This document shows, in pieces, positions 6,857 to 12,344 of a DNA stretch of 12,344 nucleotides; position 1 is the first letter of the stretch, and the number at the start of each line of letters is the position of its first letter. The stretch spans positions 1 through 12,344 of the forward strand of contig DATCIH010000132.1 of NCBI GenBank assembly GCA_036507955.1. Reading direction: 5' to 3'. Position numbers and translations under genes: made by a program. The notes under the pieces were generated by a model, which did no database searches, was not told where the DNA came from, and worked only from the letters and a program-made list of their open reading frames with translations. The stretch is from DATCIH01 sp036507955. GTDB taxonomy: Bacteria > Bacillota > Clostridia > Clostridiales > Clostridiaceae.

Positions 6857-7411
6857 TTAAAAGCTTGGGGGTACCATTGCCCATATAGAAAGTGATATCT
6901 CATTTCCATTATTAATATATCTGTGGGGGATAGTACTATCTAAATATATACTATCACCTTCATTTAAAGCATATTGCTTTTCACCCCACAAAATATTTAA
7001 CGTGCCTTTAATAACTACACCACATTCTTCGCCTTCATGGCTGATCAAATCCGCTGTGCTACATTCTCCAGGCCCGATTTCTATGGATAACATCTCAATT
7101 GCTTTTTTTAGATTTGGACATAAAAGTTCATATGATCTATTACTATTATTGATTTGTATCTTCTTTCTCTCATTCTTTCTAACTATTGGGCTGTATTCTT
7201 CAAACTCATCAAAGAAATAATTCATTGTAACATTTAATGCCTTAGCTATCTTCCATAATGACGTAACCGTAAGTCCAGTTATATTTCTCTCAATTTGGCT
7301 AATTGAACCTTTACTTAATCCAGTTTTTTCGGAAAGCTGCTCAATACTTGTTTTTTGACTTAGTCTCAACTTTCTGATTTTTTTTCCTAGTTCCATATGT
7401 TTCACTGTCAT
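6857..7411 (-). CDS. XRE-family regulator with C-terminal cupin domain
   Basis: A 184-residue cytoplasmic transcription factor. The N-terminal HTH_3 domain is at about residues 7-62 (LGKKIRKLRLSQKTSIEQLSEKTGLSKGSISQIER), followed by a linker rich in charged residues. A cupin_2 domain covers about 105-180: ISHEGEECGVVIKGTL (first motif) and EGDSIYLDSTIPHRYINNG (second motif, His163). This architecture (PuuR, SutR-like) senses small metabolites such as amino acids or amines and usually represses nearby genes. The start at 7411 has GGAGGG at 7421-7416 with 4 nt spacing. That ribosome binding site lies within the relic 3' end of a ligase gene, so the regulator once overlapped the ligase. A relic of a second copy lies at 10783-10872. 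Its likely targets, by context, are the 98-bp repeats upstream of the dipeptidase gene and the broken membrane gene. Confidence 0.93.
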   Translation of the reverse strand: MTVKHMELGKKIRKLRLSQKTSIEQLSEKTGLSKGSISQIERNITGLTVTSLWKIAKALNVTMNYFFDEFEEYSPIVRKNERKKIQINNSNRSYELLCPNLKKAIEMLSIEIGPGECSTADLISHEGEECGVVIKGTLNILWGEKQYALNEGDSIYLDSTIPHRYINNGNEISLSIWAMVPPSF

Positions 7412-7412
7412 T

Positions 7413-7472
7413 TATCCCTCCAGAGGTTACTTTTTTCAGTAGTTCAGTATCGTAATTATACATGTTGTTATT
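7413..7472 (-). pseudogene. Relic of the 3' end of a D-Ala ligase gene
   Basis: Read on the minus strand, 20 codons give NNNMYNYDTELLKKVTSGGI, identical at 15 of 20 residues to residues 288-307 of the truncated ligase at 10947-11885. Farther upstream (to about 7530) only weak similarity remains (LFNHAISIII against LINRLIQIAI) with small deletions and stops. Its frame runs into the XRE-cupin gene in another frame, showing that a ligase gene once directly preceded and overlapped the regulator. No function is expected. Confidence 0.8.
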
Positions 7473-7768
7473 GTAACACAATAATAATTGAGATAGCATG
7501 ATTAAAGAGGGAATTTATTTTAGATAGATTTACAAACTATAAAAAATTCATTAATCACTAATTGGGTGAAGTTTCTGAATATATTATAATAAGATAGATT
7601 AAGTCAACTAATTAAAAAATAATAAACCCTGTCAGTTTAAAAATTTTTCAGCCAACATTATAGTCAATATAAGTATTATATTAAAAGATCCAACCATTGT
7701 CTAAAAAAGAGAATCATAAATTCATATTAAAAAGTTTGGAAAGAAATATAATATTTCATTGAACAGCC

Positions 7769-7798
7769 AAAATCTCTAAAAATAAATATAGAGATTTT
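7769..7798 (+). terminator. Intrinsic terminator without an upstream gene
   Basis: AAAATCTCTA (7769-7778) pairs with TAGAGATTTT (7789-7798), with more T and then AGCT following; AGC/GCT farther out can extend the stem. It is well formed for the plus strand, but no plus-strand gene precedes it, so it is probably left over from a lost gene or IS. Confidence 0.6.
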
Positions 7799-7974
7799 TT
7801 AGCTTATTATGTAATTTTTAATGTTGTTTTGTCCATTAATCCCATTAATAATTCTATCTTTAATTTCACTATATATTTTTGAAAATTGACTAGTAAAAAC
7901 ACGCAATTTTGCAGACTGAAGTTGAATTTTTTGTGTTACTTGTATAGTGAAAATCTGATTTCAACTTTTATTAT

Positions 7975-8016
7975 CTTTAATCACAGTATAATAATATTGC
8001 TTTATTATAATTAAAG
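7975..8016 (-). terminator. AT-rich hairpin after the small ORF
   Basis: CTTTAAT (7975-7981) pairs with ATTAAAG (8010-8016), and TATAATAA (7987-7994) with TTATTATA (8002-8009), with a CACAG bulge. It lies 10 nt past the stop of the 76-residue ORF, which suggests a 3' end structure, but there is no T-run. Confidence 0.35.
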
Positions 8017-8025
8017 AGTGTTATA

Positions 8026-8256
8026 CTATTTTGCAATTCTAATAAATCCATTACTTCTAAAAAGTTCTACTGCTCTATTAAAAAAAATGACCCAATCAGT
8101 AGATGTGTCACCAATTTTATTTAATAATAGAAGCGTATTTTTATAATTTTTATTCCCTTGTTCGCTATCTTCTCCTTCAAAAAATACTTGCTTTTGCATA
8201 CTCCCAAATTTTAGTGTAGTTATGAAAGCTTTTGTATTAATAGTCTTGTCACTCAT
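8026..8256 (-). CDS. Small hypothetical protein (76 aa)
   Basis: I do not recognise this protein. It is 76 residues, soluble, with no signal peptide or membrane segment. It has a beta-like N-terminal half (FITTLKFGSMQKQVFFEGED), an acidic loop, then two amphipathic helices (YKNTLLLLNKIG; DWVIFFNRAVELFRSNGF). The start is supported by AAGGAGAG about 7 nt upstream of the ATG at 8256. It follows the alanine racemase by about 170 nt on the same strand and may be its last co-transcribed gene, but the gap allows independent expression. Codon use resembles its neighbours. Confidence 0.6.
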   Translation of the reverse strand: MSDKTINTKAFITTLKFGSMQKQVFFEGEDSEQGNKNYKNTLLLLNKIGDTSTDWVIFFNRAVELFRSNGFIRIAK

Positions 8257-8425
8257 TTTTGCTCTCTCCTTTATAGCTTTTTTAATAGCACATTACTTTG
8301 ATGAGGATTTTCATTAATCTATCGATAAAGAACTTGAAACTTCAGAAGACCTACAATATTGTATGTAATTGAGATATAACAAATTATATTGTGAAATCAA
8401 TTTAGCTATTCAAAAAATTACTAGT

Positions 8426-9598
8426 TTACAAAAGATAATTTAGAACATCAACAATCTGCTCATTTTTAATATACACCCTTGGTACTCTTTTAGATATCAT
8501 GGTAAATATTTCATAATTTATTGTATTGAGCTTACTTGCAATTTCGTTAACTGTAATAGAAGCTCCATTTTGCTCTCCGAGTAAGACTACTTCATCTCCA
8601 ATCTCAACACCATCTATACCGGTTACATCTAGCATGCATTGATCCATACATATATGCCCAACAATAGGAACTCTTATCCCTTTTATCAATGCTTCTGCAT
8701 TTGAGGCAAGCATTCTGGTAAAACCATCTGCATATCCTATGGGTAGTGAAGCAATTTTTGTTTTTTTAGAAGCAATAAATTTTCTGCCGTAGCTGATGCT
8801 CTGTCCAGCTTCAATTTCTTTAACATAACAAACTCTTACCTTAAGTGTCATCACTGGTTTAAGATCAAGCTTATTGAAACTTACTTCTTGGGATGGATAT
8901 ACTCCATAGAGTATTATACCTGCTCTAACCATATCAAGTTGCATGCTAGGAAGATCAATAATAGTGGCACTATTAGCACAATGTCTTACACCAATATTTA
9001 TTTCTTTACTTTTTATACTATTTAATGTCCAAATAAATTTTCCAAATTGCTCTATTGTATATGTTTTATCCTTTTCATCGGCTGCCGCAAAATGAGTGTA
9101 AATCCCACTAATAACAACATTCGGTAACTCACTGATTTTTTTTACAAGTTTAATAGAAGTTTCGTTTGGTTGTAAACCTATCCTTCCCATTCCAGTATCT
9201 ATACTAATTTGGATTTTTACAGTTTTATTTTGTGCAGATGCTTCTTTGGACAATGCTTCAGCTAGCTCATAATAATAAACTGTCTGCTCCAAGTCGTAAC
9301 TTATGATCTCATCTGCTCTTTCTGAATTAGTATATCCTAGAATAAGAATAGGAGCCTTAATGCCTTCATTTCTCAATTGTATACCTTCATCCAATATTGC
9401 AACAGCTAATTTATCAGATCCATTATCTAATAAAATTTGTGCGATTTTCTTAGCTCCATGTCCATATCCATCTGCTTTAATCACTGCCATTATTAAGGTA
9501 TCCTTTTTAATTAGTTTTTTTACCTCATTGAGATTGTGAACTAAATTATCTAAATTTATTTCTGCATATGCCGGTCTAATTTTTTTAATATTGTACAT
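8426..9598 (-). CDS. alr: Alanine racemase (PLP-dependent, Alr type)
   Basis: A 390-residue fold-type III PLP enzyme that interconverts L- and D-alanine for peptidoglycan. The PLP lysine is Lys41 (VIKADGYGHG), the Arg of IDTGMGRIG is at 139, the catalytic tyrosine of the other subunit is Tyr270 (SISYGRKF), and the substrate-loop CMDQ is at 317-320. The active-site Tyr362 (INYE) is kept; VanT serine racemases have Asn there, so alanine is the expected substrate. The VanT membrane domain is also absent, and the length is normal for Alr. GGAGGA at 9609-9604 supports the ATG at 9598. The dipeptidase stop is 240 nt upstream on the same strand, so the genes may share regulation without a tight operon. 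It could supply D-Ala to the pathway or be a second copy beside a chromosomal alr. Confidence 0.93.
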   Translation of the reverse strand: MYNIKKIRPAYAEINLDNLVHNLNEVKKLIKKDTLIMAVIKADGYGHGAKKIAQILLDNGSDKLAVAILDEGIQLRNEGIKAPILILGYTNSERADEIISYDLEQTVYYYELAEALSKEASAQNKTVKIQISIDTGMGRIGLQPNETSIKLVKKISELPNVVISGIYTHFAAADEKDKTYTIEQFGKFIWTLNSIKSKEINIGVRHCANSATIIDLPSMQLDMVRAGIILYGVYPSQEVSFNKLDLKPVMTLKVRVCYVKEIEAGQSISYGRKFIASKKTKIASLPIGYADGFTRMLASNAEALIKGIRVPIVGHICMDQCMLDVTGIDGVEIGDEVVLLGEQNGASITVNEIASKLNTINYEIFTMISKRVPRVYIKNEQIVDVLNYLL

Positions 9599-9619
9599 AC
9601 TAATCCTCCATCTTACAAA

Positions 9620-9838
9620 TATACTTAAGACTCATACTCACATTATTATCTATAAATATAACATATTAAATAAATACTAAAAGTGTATTTAATTTTGTTT
9701 AACCACAGTTGTAAATGGTTCTATTACTGGTGTTATCACTGCTCATCATGTAAAAGCATGTTAGGATTCCTGTAACGCTAACCCATTATGTGTAATAGTC
9801 TGGTTTACAGGGACTAATTAATCGATCCTAATTAAGTT
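9620..9838. other. Spacer between dipeptidase and racemase
   Basis: About 220 nt without a gene. A short plus-strand open stretch reading LTTVVNGSITGVITAHHVKAC then stop looks protein-like but has no start or ribosome binding site; it may be a relic. No terminator with a T-run is visible, so read-through from the dipeptidase into alr is possible. Confidence 0.35.
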
Positions 9839-10603
9839 TTATTCTATCTCTTTGTTCCATGGAAAGGCTGGAGCAATTTTACCGTAAATAGCATGTTCAC
9901 TCCCACTCATCCAAGACCAATTCTGATTTCCATAATCATAGTGCCACCATTCATCTAAATAATTAGTGAGTCCAACACTTGTCATGATATGAAATAATAG
10001 CCTTCTATTTTTAAGCGCTTCAAGTTCTTTGTAATTTAGCTTTATCCCATTTTCCAACTGCTCTTCAAAATATGTTGTTTTGGCTTTTAAAGTGGAATCA
10101 TCAAAATCAGTTCCCATATTCAACAAAAGCCCATTTTCATCAGCTATCGTCAAATCCACAGATCCACCGGTATTATGTGGAGATGGTTTTGTTACATCTT
10201 TAGATGGTAGTGCCACATAAATAAGTGCTTTATTTGTTATCTCTTCCTCTGATATTAAAGGATAAATTTTTTTTAATTTATCTTTTATTTTATCAAATAA
10301 TGAACGTTGAACCTTTAAAGGTCTCCAACAATCAAGTACAACGAATCTATACCCAGGAGGCAGTAATTTAATCGCTTCAACTAATTTTAGATATACAGTC
10401 TCTCTAGCATAGCTTTCCGATAAAGCACCATCGATATTTTGAATATAATATTGGGAACTTACTAAAATTTTATCAGGGGCAAGGCTCATCATCACTAACT
10501 TTTCATTGCATTCCTCAATTTTTATCTTCCTTAATTCATCCCAATTCCAAGTTTTAGTAGACAGTTGAATTAAAGTTTCCTTAAAAGAAACGGATTTTTC
10601 CAT
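9839..10603 (-). CDS. vanX: VanX/DdpX-type D-Ala-D-Ala dipeptidase (peptidase M15D)
   Basis: A 254-residue zinc dipeptidase that hydrolyses free D-Ala-D-Ala. Zinc ligands and catalytic residues are all in place: SPHNTGGSVDLTI gives His143 and Asp150, and DEWWHYDYGNQ gives the catalytic Glu218 and zinc ligand His221. Arg94 in DCWRP corresponds to the conserved transition-state arginine. No signal peptide is present, so it acts in the cytoplasm like VanX. It is longer than VanX (about 200 residues), with extra N-terminal sequence and an insert after GTDFDDS. The ATG at 10603 has AAGGA about 8 nt upstream. It lies directly behind the uninterrupted 98-bp repeat copy. In Van clusters this activity removes the native dipeptide so a modified one is incorporated; in ddp operons it feeds D-Ala catabolism. 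Which applies here is unknown. Confidence 0.9.
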   Translation of the reverse strand: MEKSVSFKETLIQLSTKTWNWDELRKIKIEECNEKLVMMSLAPDKILVSSQYYIQNIDGALSESYARETVYLKLVEAIKLLPPGYRFVVLDCWRPLKVQRSLFDKIKDKLKKIYPLISEEEITNKALIYVALPSKDVTKPSPHNTGGSVDLTIADENGLLLNMGTDFDDSTLKAKTTYFEEQLENGIKLNYKELEALKNRRLLFHIMTSVGLTNYLDEWWHYDYGNQNWSWMSGSEHAIYGKIAPAFPWNKEIE

Positions 10604-10626
10604 TTAATTTTCCTTCTTTCAAATTT

Positions 10627-10724
10627 TGTTCACTATAATGATCTTATTATATATATTCTTCATTATATTGAATTTTCCTTCTAAACATATAAATAATTCT
10701 TATTATTTAGAACATTTTGTTATT
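10627..10724 (-). repeat. 98-bp regulatory direct repeat, copy 2
   Basis: A gap-free match (93/98) to 5604-5701. It starts about 24 nt upstream of the dipeptidase start codon and its minus strand contains AAGGAAAATTC and TATAAT-like boxes, so it is probably the promoter/operator region of that gene. The palindrome at 10726-10768 adjoins it, without the IS sequence seen in copy 1. Confidence 0.85.
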
Positions 10725-10725
10725 C

Positions 10726-10768
10726 ACTAAGTAAAGGCAATGAATATGATTCATTGCCTTTACTTAGT
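10726..10768. repeat. Perfect 20-bp-arm palindrome, 3-nt loop
   Basis: ACTAAGTAAAGGCAATGAAT (10726-10745) is followed by ATG and its exact reverse complement (10749-10768). It lies 15 nt past the stop position of the decayed regulator and directly before the regulatory repeat. A T-run is lacking on both strands. It is homologous to 6809-6835. It could be a regulator binding site, an RNA processing hairpin or an atypical terminator. Confidence 0.8.
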
Positions 10769-10782
10769 ATTTACTTACAATA

Positions 10783-10872
10783 TTAAAATCCGAGTGATAC
10801 CGTTTCACATATCAAAAATGATATTTTATTTGCGTTATTAACATATCATAAGATGGTAGTATCTCATAGATA
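10783..10872 (-). pseudogene. Relic of a second XRE-cupin regulator (last 29 codons)
   Basis: Read on the minus strand, 29 codons align without gaps to the last 29 of the intact XRE-cupin protein: YL**TT..Y.NN.NKIS..I...V...F against YLDST...Y.NN.NEIS..I...V...F, 12 identical residues, both ending F-stop and followed by the related hairpin. Two in-frame TGA codons destroy the reading. The distance from the ligase GGI codons to this stop is 374 nt shorter than in the intact copy, so most of the gene, including the HTH, has been deleted. Confidence 0.75.
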
Positions 10873-10946
10873 TGCTGTCATGCTTTCAGTGTAGTTATAT
10901 ATATCAATTTGTATTGTTTTACTAATTATTTTGTTTTGAATTCTGT

Positions 10947-11885
10947 TTAACTTTTTCCTCCTTTTATCCCTCCAGAACTTAATTTTTTAAGCAACTCAGT
11001 GTCAAAGGTATATATGTTATTATTTTGATTCTCATGGTTTTTAATTGCAATTTGAATAAGACGGTTAATTAGTTCTCTAAAATCTATCCCTTCAGGCTCC
11101 CATAAATAGAAAGCAAGGGAGCCAGGTATAGTATTTATTTCATTAACATATCTATTCATAGTATTCTTATTCATCATGAAGTCAATACGTGACACCCCAG
11201 CACAGTCAAGCACCTTAAATACCTTTATTGAAAGCTTTCTAATCTCTTCAGATTTATCTTCCGGAATAGGCGCAGGCATTTTTCTTGTTGCCGATTTCAT
11301 TCCTTTGCTGTTTCCATTTCTCATATATTTATCATCAAAGGTTAGAAACGTCTTCCAGGATACAGGTTGCTCACATATAGATGCATTAAGTTCATCATCA
11401 GTACCTAATACAGAGCAGTTGATTTCTATAAGATCCTCAACCTCTATAATAACCTTTCTGTCATATCTAACGGCAATCTCTATTGCAGATATCAATTGCT
11501 CACGATTGTTAGCCTTGCTTATTCCTATGCTTGAACCCAAATTTGCAGGCTTTACAAACAAAGGATATTTTAACTGCTGTTCTATATTGTAAATTACATT
11601 TTCTTTTTTACTCTCGTATTCTTTTCTCAAAAACCATGTATAATTAACTATCGGAATCCCATTTGCCTTAAAAATATCTTTCATGATTATTTTGTCCATT
11701 CCAACTAAAGAAGCCATAACCCCACAACCCACGTACGGAATGTTGGCAAGACTTAACAAACCTTGAATTGTACCATCCTCTCCATTCATTCCATGAAGTG
11801 CAGGAAATATGACATCTACCTTTAGAGATTCCACCTCCTTCTTAAATATTCCCGATTTGAGGAACCGAAAGTTACACAAGTCCAT
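10947..11885 (-). CDS. ddl: D-Ala-D-X ligase lacking its N-terminal domain (Ddl/Van type)
   Basis: A 312-residue ATP-grasp ligase joining D-Ala to a second D-residue. Kept motifs: HGMNGEDGT (31-39), MDK (63-65), KPANLGSSIGI (112-122), the grasp-strand region IIEVEDLIEINCSVLG (146-161), SRID (232-235) and the metal/ATP motif NEINTIPG (248-255). The SLAFYLWEPEGI ending is typical of clostridial Ddl proteins. Full-length relatives are about 350-380 residues; here some 60-75 N-terminal residues are missing, including the glycine-rich GG.S.E..VS segment that binds the first substrate. An in-frame stop lies 21 nt upstream of the ATG at 11885, and no ribosome binding site precedes it. Activity is therefore doubtful and it may be a pseudogene. 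Its last codons (GGAGGGATAAA) still match the regulator's ribosome binding site in the other copy. I cannot tell D-Ala from D-Ser or D-Lac specificity. Confidence 0.8.
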   Translation of the reverse strand: MDLCNFRFLKSGIFKKEVESLKVDVIFPALHGMNGEDGTIQGLLSLANIPYVGCGVMASLVGMDKIIMKDIFKANGIPIVNYTWFLRKEYESKKENVIYNIEQQLKYPLFVKPANLGSSIGISKANNREQLISAIEIAVRYDRKVIIEVEDLIEINCSVLGTDDELNASICEQPVSWKTFLTFDDKYMRNGNSKGMKSATRKMPAPIPEDKSEEIRKLSIKVFKVLDCAGVSRIDFMMNKNTMNRYVNEINTIPGSLAFYLWEPEGIDFRELINRLIQIAIKNHENQNNNIYTFDTELLKKLSSGGIKGGKS

Positions 11886-11897
11886 TGTGTAACTTTC
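11867..11897. repeat. 11-bp inverted repeat around the ligase start codon
   Basis: GAAAGTTACAC (11867-11877) and GTGTAACTTTC (11887-11897) are exact reverse complements with a 9-nt loop holding the ATG on the minus strand. It could fold in mRNA over the start codon, serve as an operator, or mark the junction where the ligase N-terminus was lost. Confidence 0.65.
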
Positions 11898-11933
11898 AAA
11901 TATTTAAAAAAAGATAAAATAAATACCTTCAAC

Positions 11934-12034
11934 GGGTATTCCATCTGCCTAATATACCTTTTGGAGGGGATAGGCAAAACTACCCATCCTAGAAAGATAC
12001 TCGGTGGTTTTTCTGCTAATATGGCAGTGAAAAA
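11934..12034. other. Region of nested stems between divergent genes (unassigned)
   Basis: No gene in 11898-12123. GGGTA (11934-11938) pairs with TACCC (11981-11985), enclosing GCCTA/TAGGC (11947-11951/11971-11975). Beside them, TTTTTC.TGC (12008-12016) pairs with GCA..GAAAAA (12024-12034). The stems lie upstream of the oxidoreductase promoter, so if transcribed they more likely form part of a minus-strand leader toward the ligase. I compared them by eye with common riboswitch classes and found no match. Confidence 0.35.
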
Positions 12035-12123
12035 ATACATCGCAGCTTAACATTATATTTTTCTCGAAATCTTGGACATTTTATATTGCAATCTTTATTT
12101 CTTATATAATCCATATTAGAACC

Positions 12124-12152
12124 TTTACATCCACAATACGAATTGATATAAT
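12124..12152 (+). promoter_or_regulatory. Promoter of the Gfo/Idh/MocA oxidoreductase gene
   Basis: TTTACA (12124-12129), a 17-nt spacer and a perfect TATAAT (12147-12152) lie 46 nt upstream of the start codon. Confidence 0.7.
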
Positions 12153-12156
12153 TACA

Positions 12157-12180
12157 ATGTATGTAACCCAATTCATACAT
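12157..12180 (+). promoter_or_regulatory. Inverted repeat, possible operator downstream of the -10
   Basis: ATGTATG (12157-12163) and CATACAT (12174-12180) form an exact 7-bp dyad with a 10-nt centre, between the -10 box and the ribosome binding site. The placement fits a repressor roadblock site. Confidence 0.5.
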
Positions 12181-12197
12181 ATAGGAGGAGATAAAAT

Positions 12198-12344
12198 ATG
12201 ACAAATCTTAAAATTGGATTCATCGGATGCGGAGGCATCGCAAACCAAAAGCATTTTCCTGGAATGGCACAGCAGAAAGGTGTAGACATGGTGGCATTCT
12301 GCGATCTTATTATTGAGAAAGCACAAGAGGCTGCAAAAAAATAT
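12198..12344 (+). CDS. Gfo/Idh/MocA-family oxidoreductase, 5' end only
   Basis: 49 codons of an NAD(P)-dependent sugar or inositol-type dehydrogenase; the rest lies beyond the right edge. Residues 4-14 (LKIGFIGCGGIA) form the first Rossmann strand with the G-x-G-x-x-A nucleotide-binding loop, followed by NQKHFPGMAQ and the second strand VDMVAFCD, whose Asp position typically selects the cofactor. This pattern is characteristic of the Gfo/Idh/MocA N-terminus. AGGAGG (12183-12188) stands 9 nt before the ATG. It is transcribed away from the D-Ala cluster and has its own promoter and dyad, so it probably belongs to an unrelated carbohydrate operon. The exact substrate cannot be told. Confidence 0.88.
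   Translation, partial: MTNLKIGFIGCGGIANQKHFPGMAQQKGVDMVAFCDLIIEKAQEAAKKY

Larger units (their letters stand above)
7535..8025. other. Intergenic region between ligase relic and small ORF
   Basis: About 490 nt of very AT-rich DNA with no gene I can support on either strand. It contains two hairpins, listed separately (7769-7798 and 7975-8016). It may hold decayed remains of the ligase copy, but no protein similarity is visible. Confidence 0.4.

Noticed and set aside
8426..9598. VanT serine racemase
   Set aside because: No N-terminal membrane domain, and the active-site Tyr362 (INYE) is that of alanine racemases.
9839..10603. VanXY or VanY carboxypeptidase
   Set aside because: No signal or membrane anchor, and the motif spacing with EWWH fits the VanX/DdpX dipeptidase branch.
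11934..12034. Cyclic-di-GMP, purine, TPP, FMN or T-box leader
   Set aside because: Conserved core sequences of these classes are absent; only generic stems are visible.
11822..12204. Minus-strand frames upstream of the ligase as its missing N-terminus
   Set aside because: None contains the glycine-rich Ddl N-terminal motif, and they overlap the stems and each other without ribosome binding sites.

Overview
The window suggests a low-GC Gram-positive bacterium, most likely a clostridial Firmicute. The evidence is AT-rich intergenic DNA, strong AGGAGG-type ribosome binding sites, short A/T-rich terminators and Firmicute-type families (OmpR/VanS-like two-component parts, TipAS-like MerR, XRE-cupin, IS4-like and IS1182-like transposases). 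Nothing here fixes the genus. Positions 1-1250 look richer in G+C than the rest and may have a separate origin.

Layout. Positions 1-1510 (minus strand) hold a small HTH protein and an OmpR-type response regulator running off the left edge, plus a detached C-terminal piece of a VanS-like histidine kinase. Positions 1885-3426 (plus strand) hold a Nudix hydrolase, then an apparently autoregulated MerR/TipAS-like regulator whose downstream ABC-transporter ATPase is cut off after about 17 codons. Positions 3581-5101 (minus) encode an intact YjeM-type amino-acid permease. Positions 5353-7475 contain a frameshifted small membrane-protein gene, a regulatory repeat, two back-to-back transposase fragments, an intact XRE-cupin regulator and a relic of the 3' end of a D-Ala ligase gene. 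Positions 8026-11885 (minus) hold a D-alanine cell-wall cluster: an N-terminally truncated Ddl/Van-type ligase, a VanX-type D-Ala-D-Ala dipeptidase, an alanine racemase and a small unknown protein. At 12198 a Gfo/Idh/MocA oxidoreductase starts on the plus strand and runs off the right edge.

The main result is that the order ligase end, XRE-cupin regulator, hairpin, 98-bp regulatory repeat, next gene occurs twice, about 3.5-5 kb apart, and the two copies have decayed in complementary ways. Near 5604-7475 the regulator is intact, the ligase is reduced to its last codons, and about 1.1 kb of IS debris separates hairpin from repeat. Near 10627-11885 the ligase is largely kept, the regulator is reduced to a relic of its last 29 codons with two in-frame stops, and the hairpin-repeat junction is uninterrupted and leads into the dipeptidase gene. 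I infer an ancestral duplicated module in which an XRE-cupin regulator, rather than VanRS, was coupled to D-Ala-D-Ala ligation and hydrolysis. The surviving regulator could control both repeat copies, but that is untested.

Functionally, racemase (L-Ala to D-Ala), ligase (to D-Ala-D-X) and dipeptidase (D-Ala-D-Ala cleavage) are the pieces of a glycopeptide-resistance-like or D-Ala-recycling pathway. The racemase keeps the alanine-type Tyr, so it is not a VanT serine racemase, and no VanH or VanY is present in the window. With the ligase lacking its N-terminal domain, the set is more likely decayed or repurposed than a working resistance operon.
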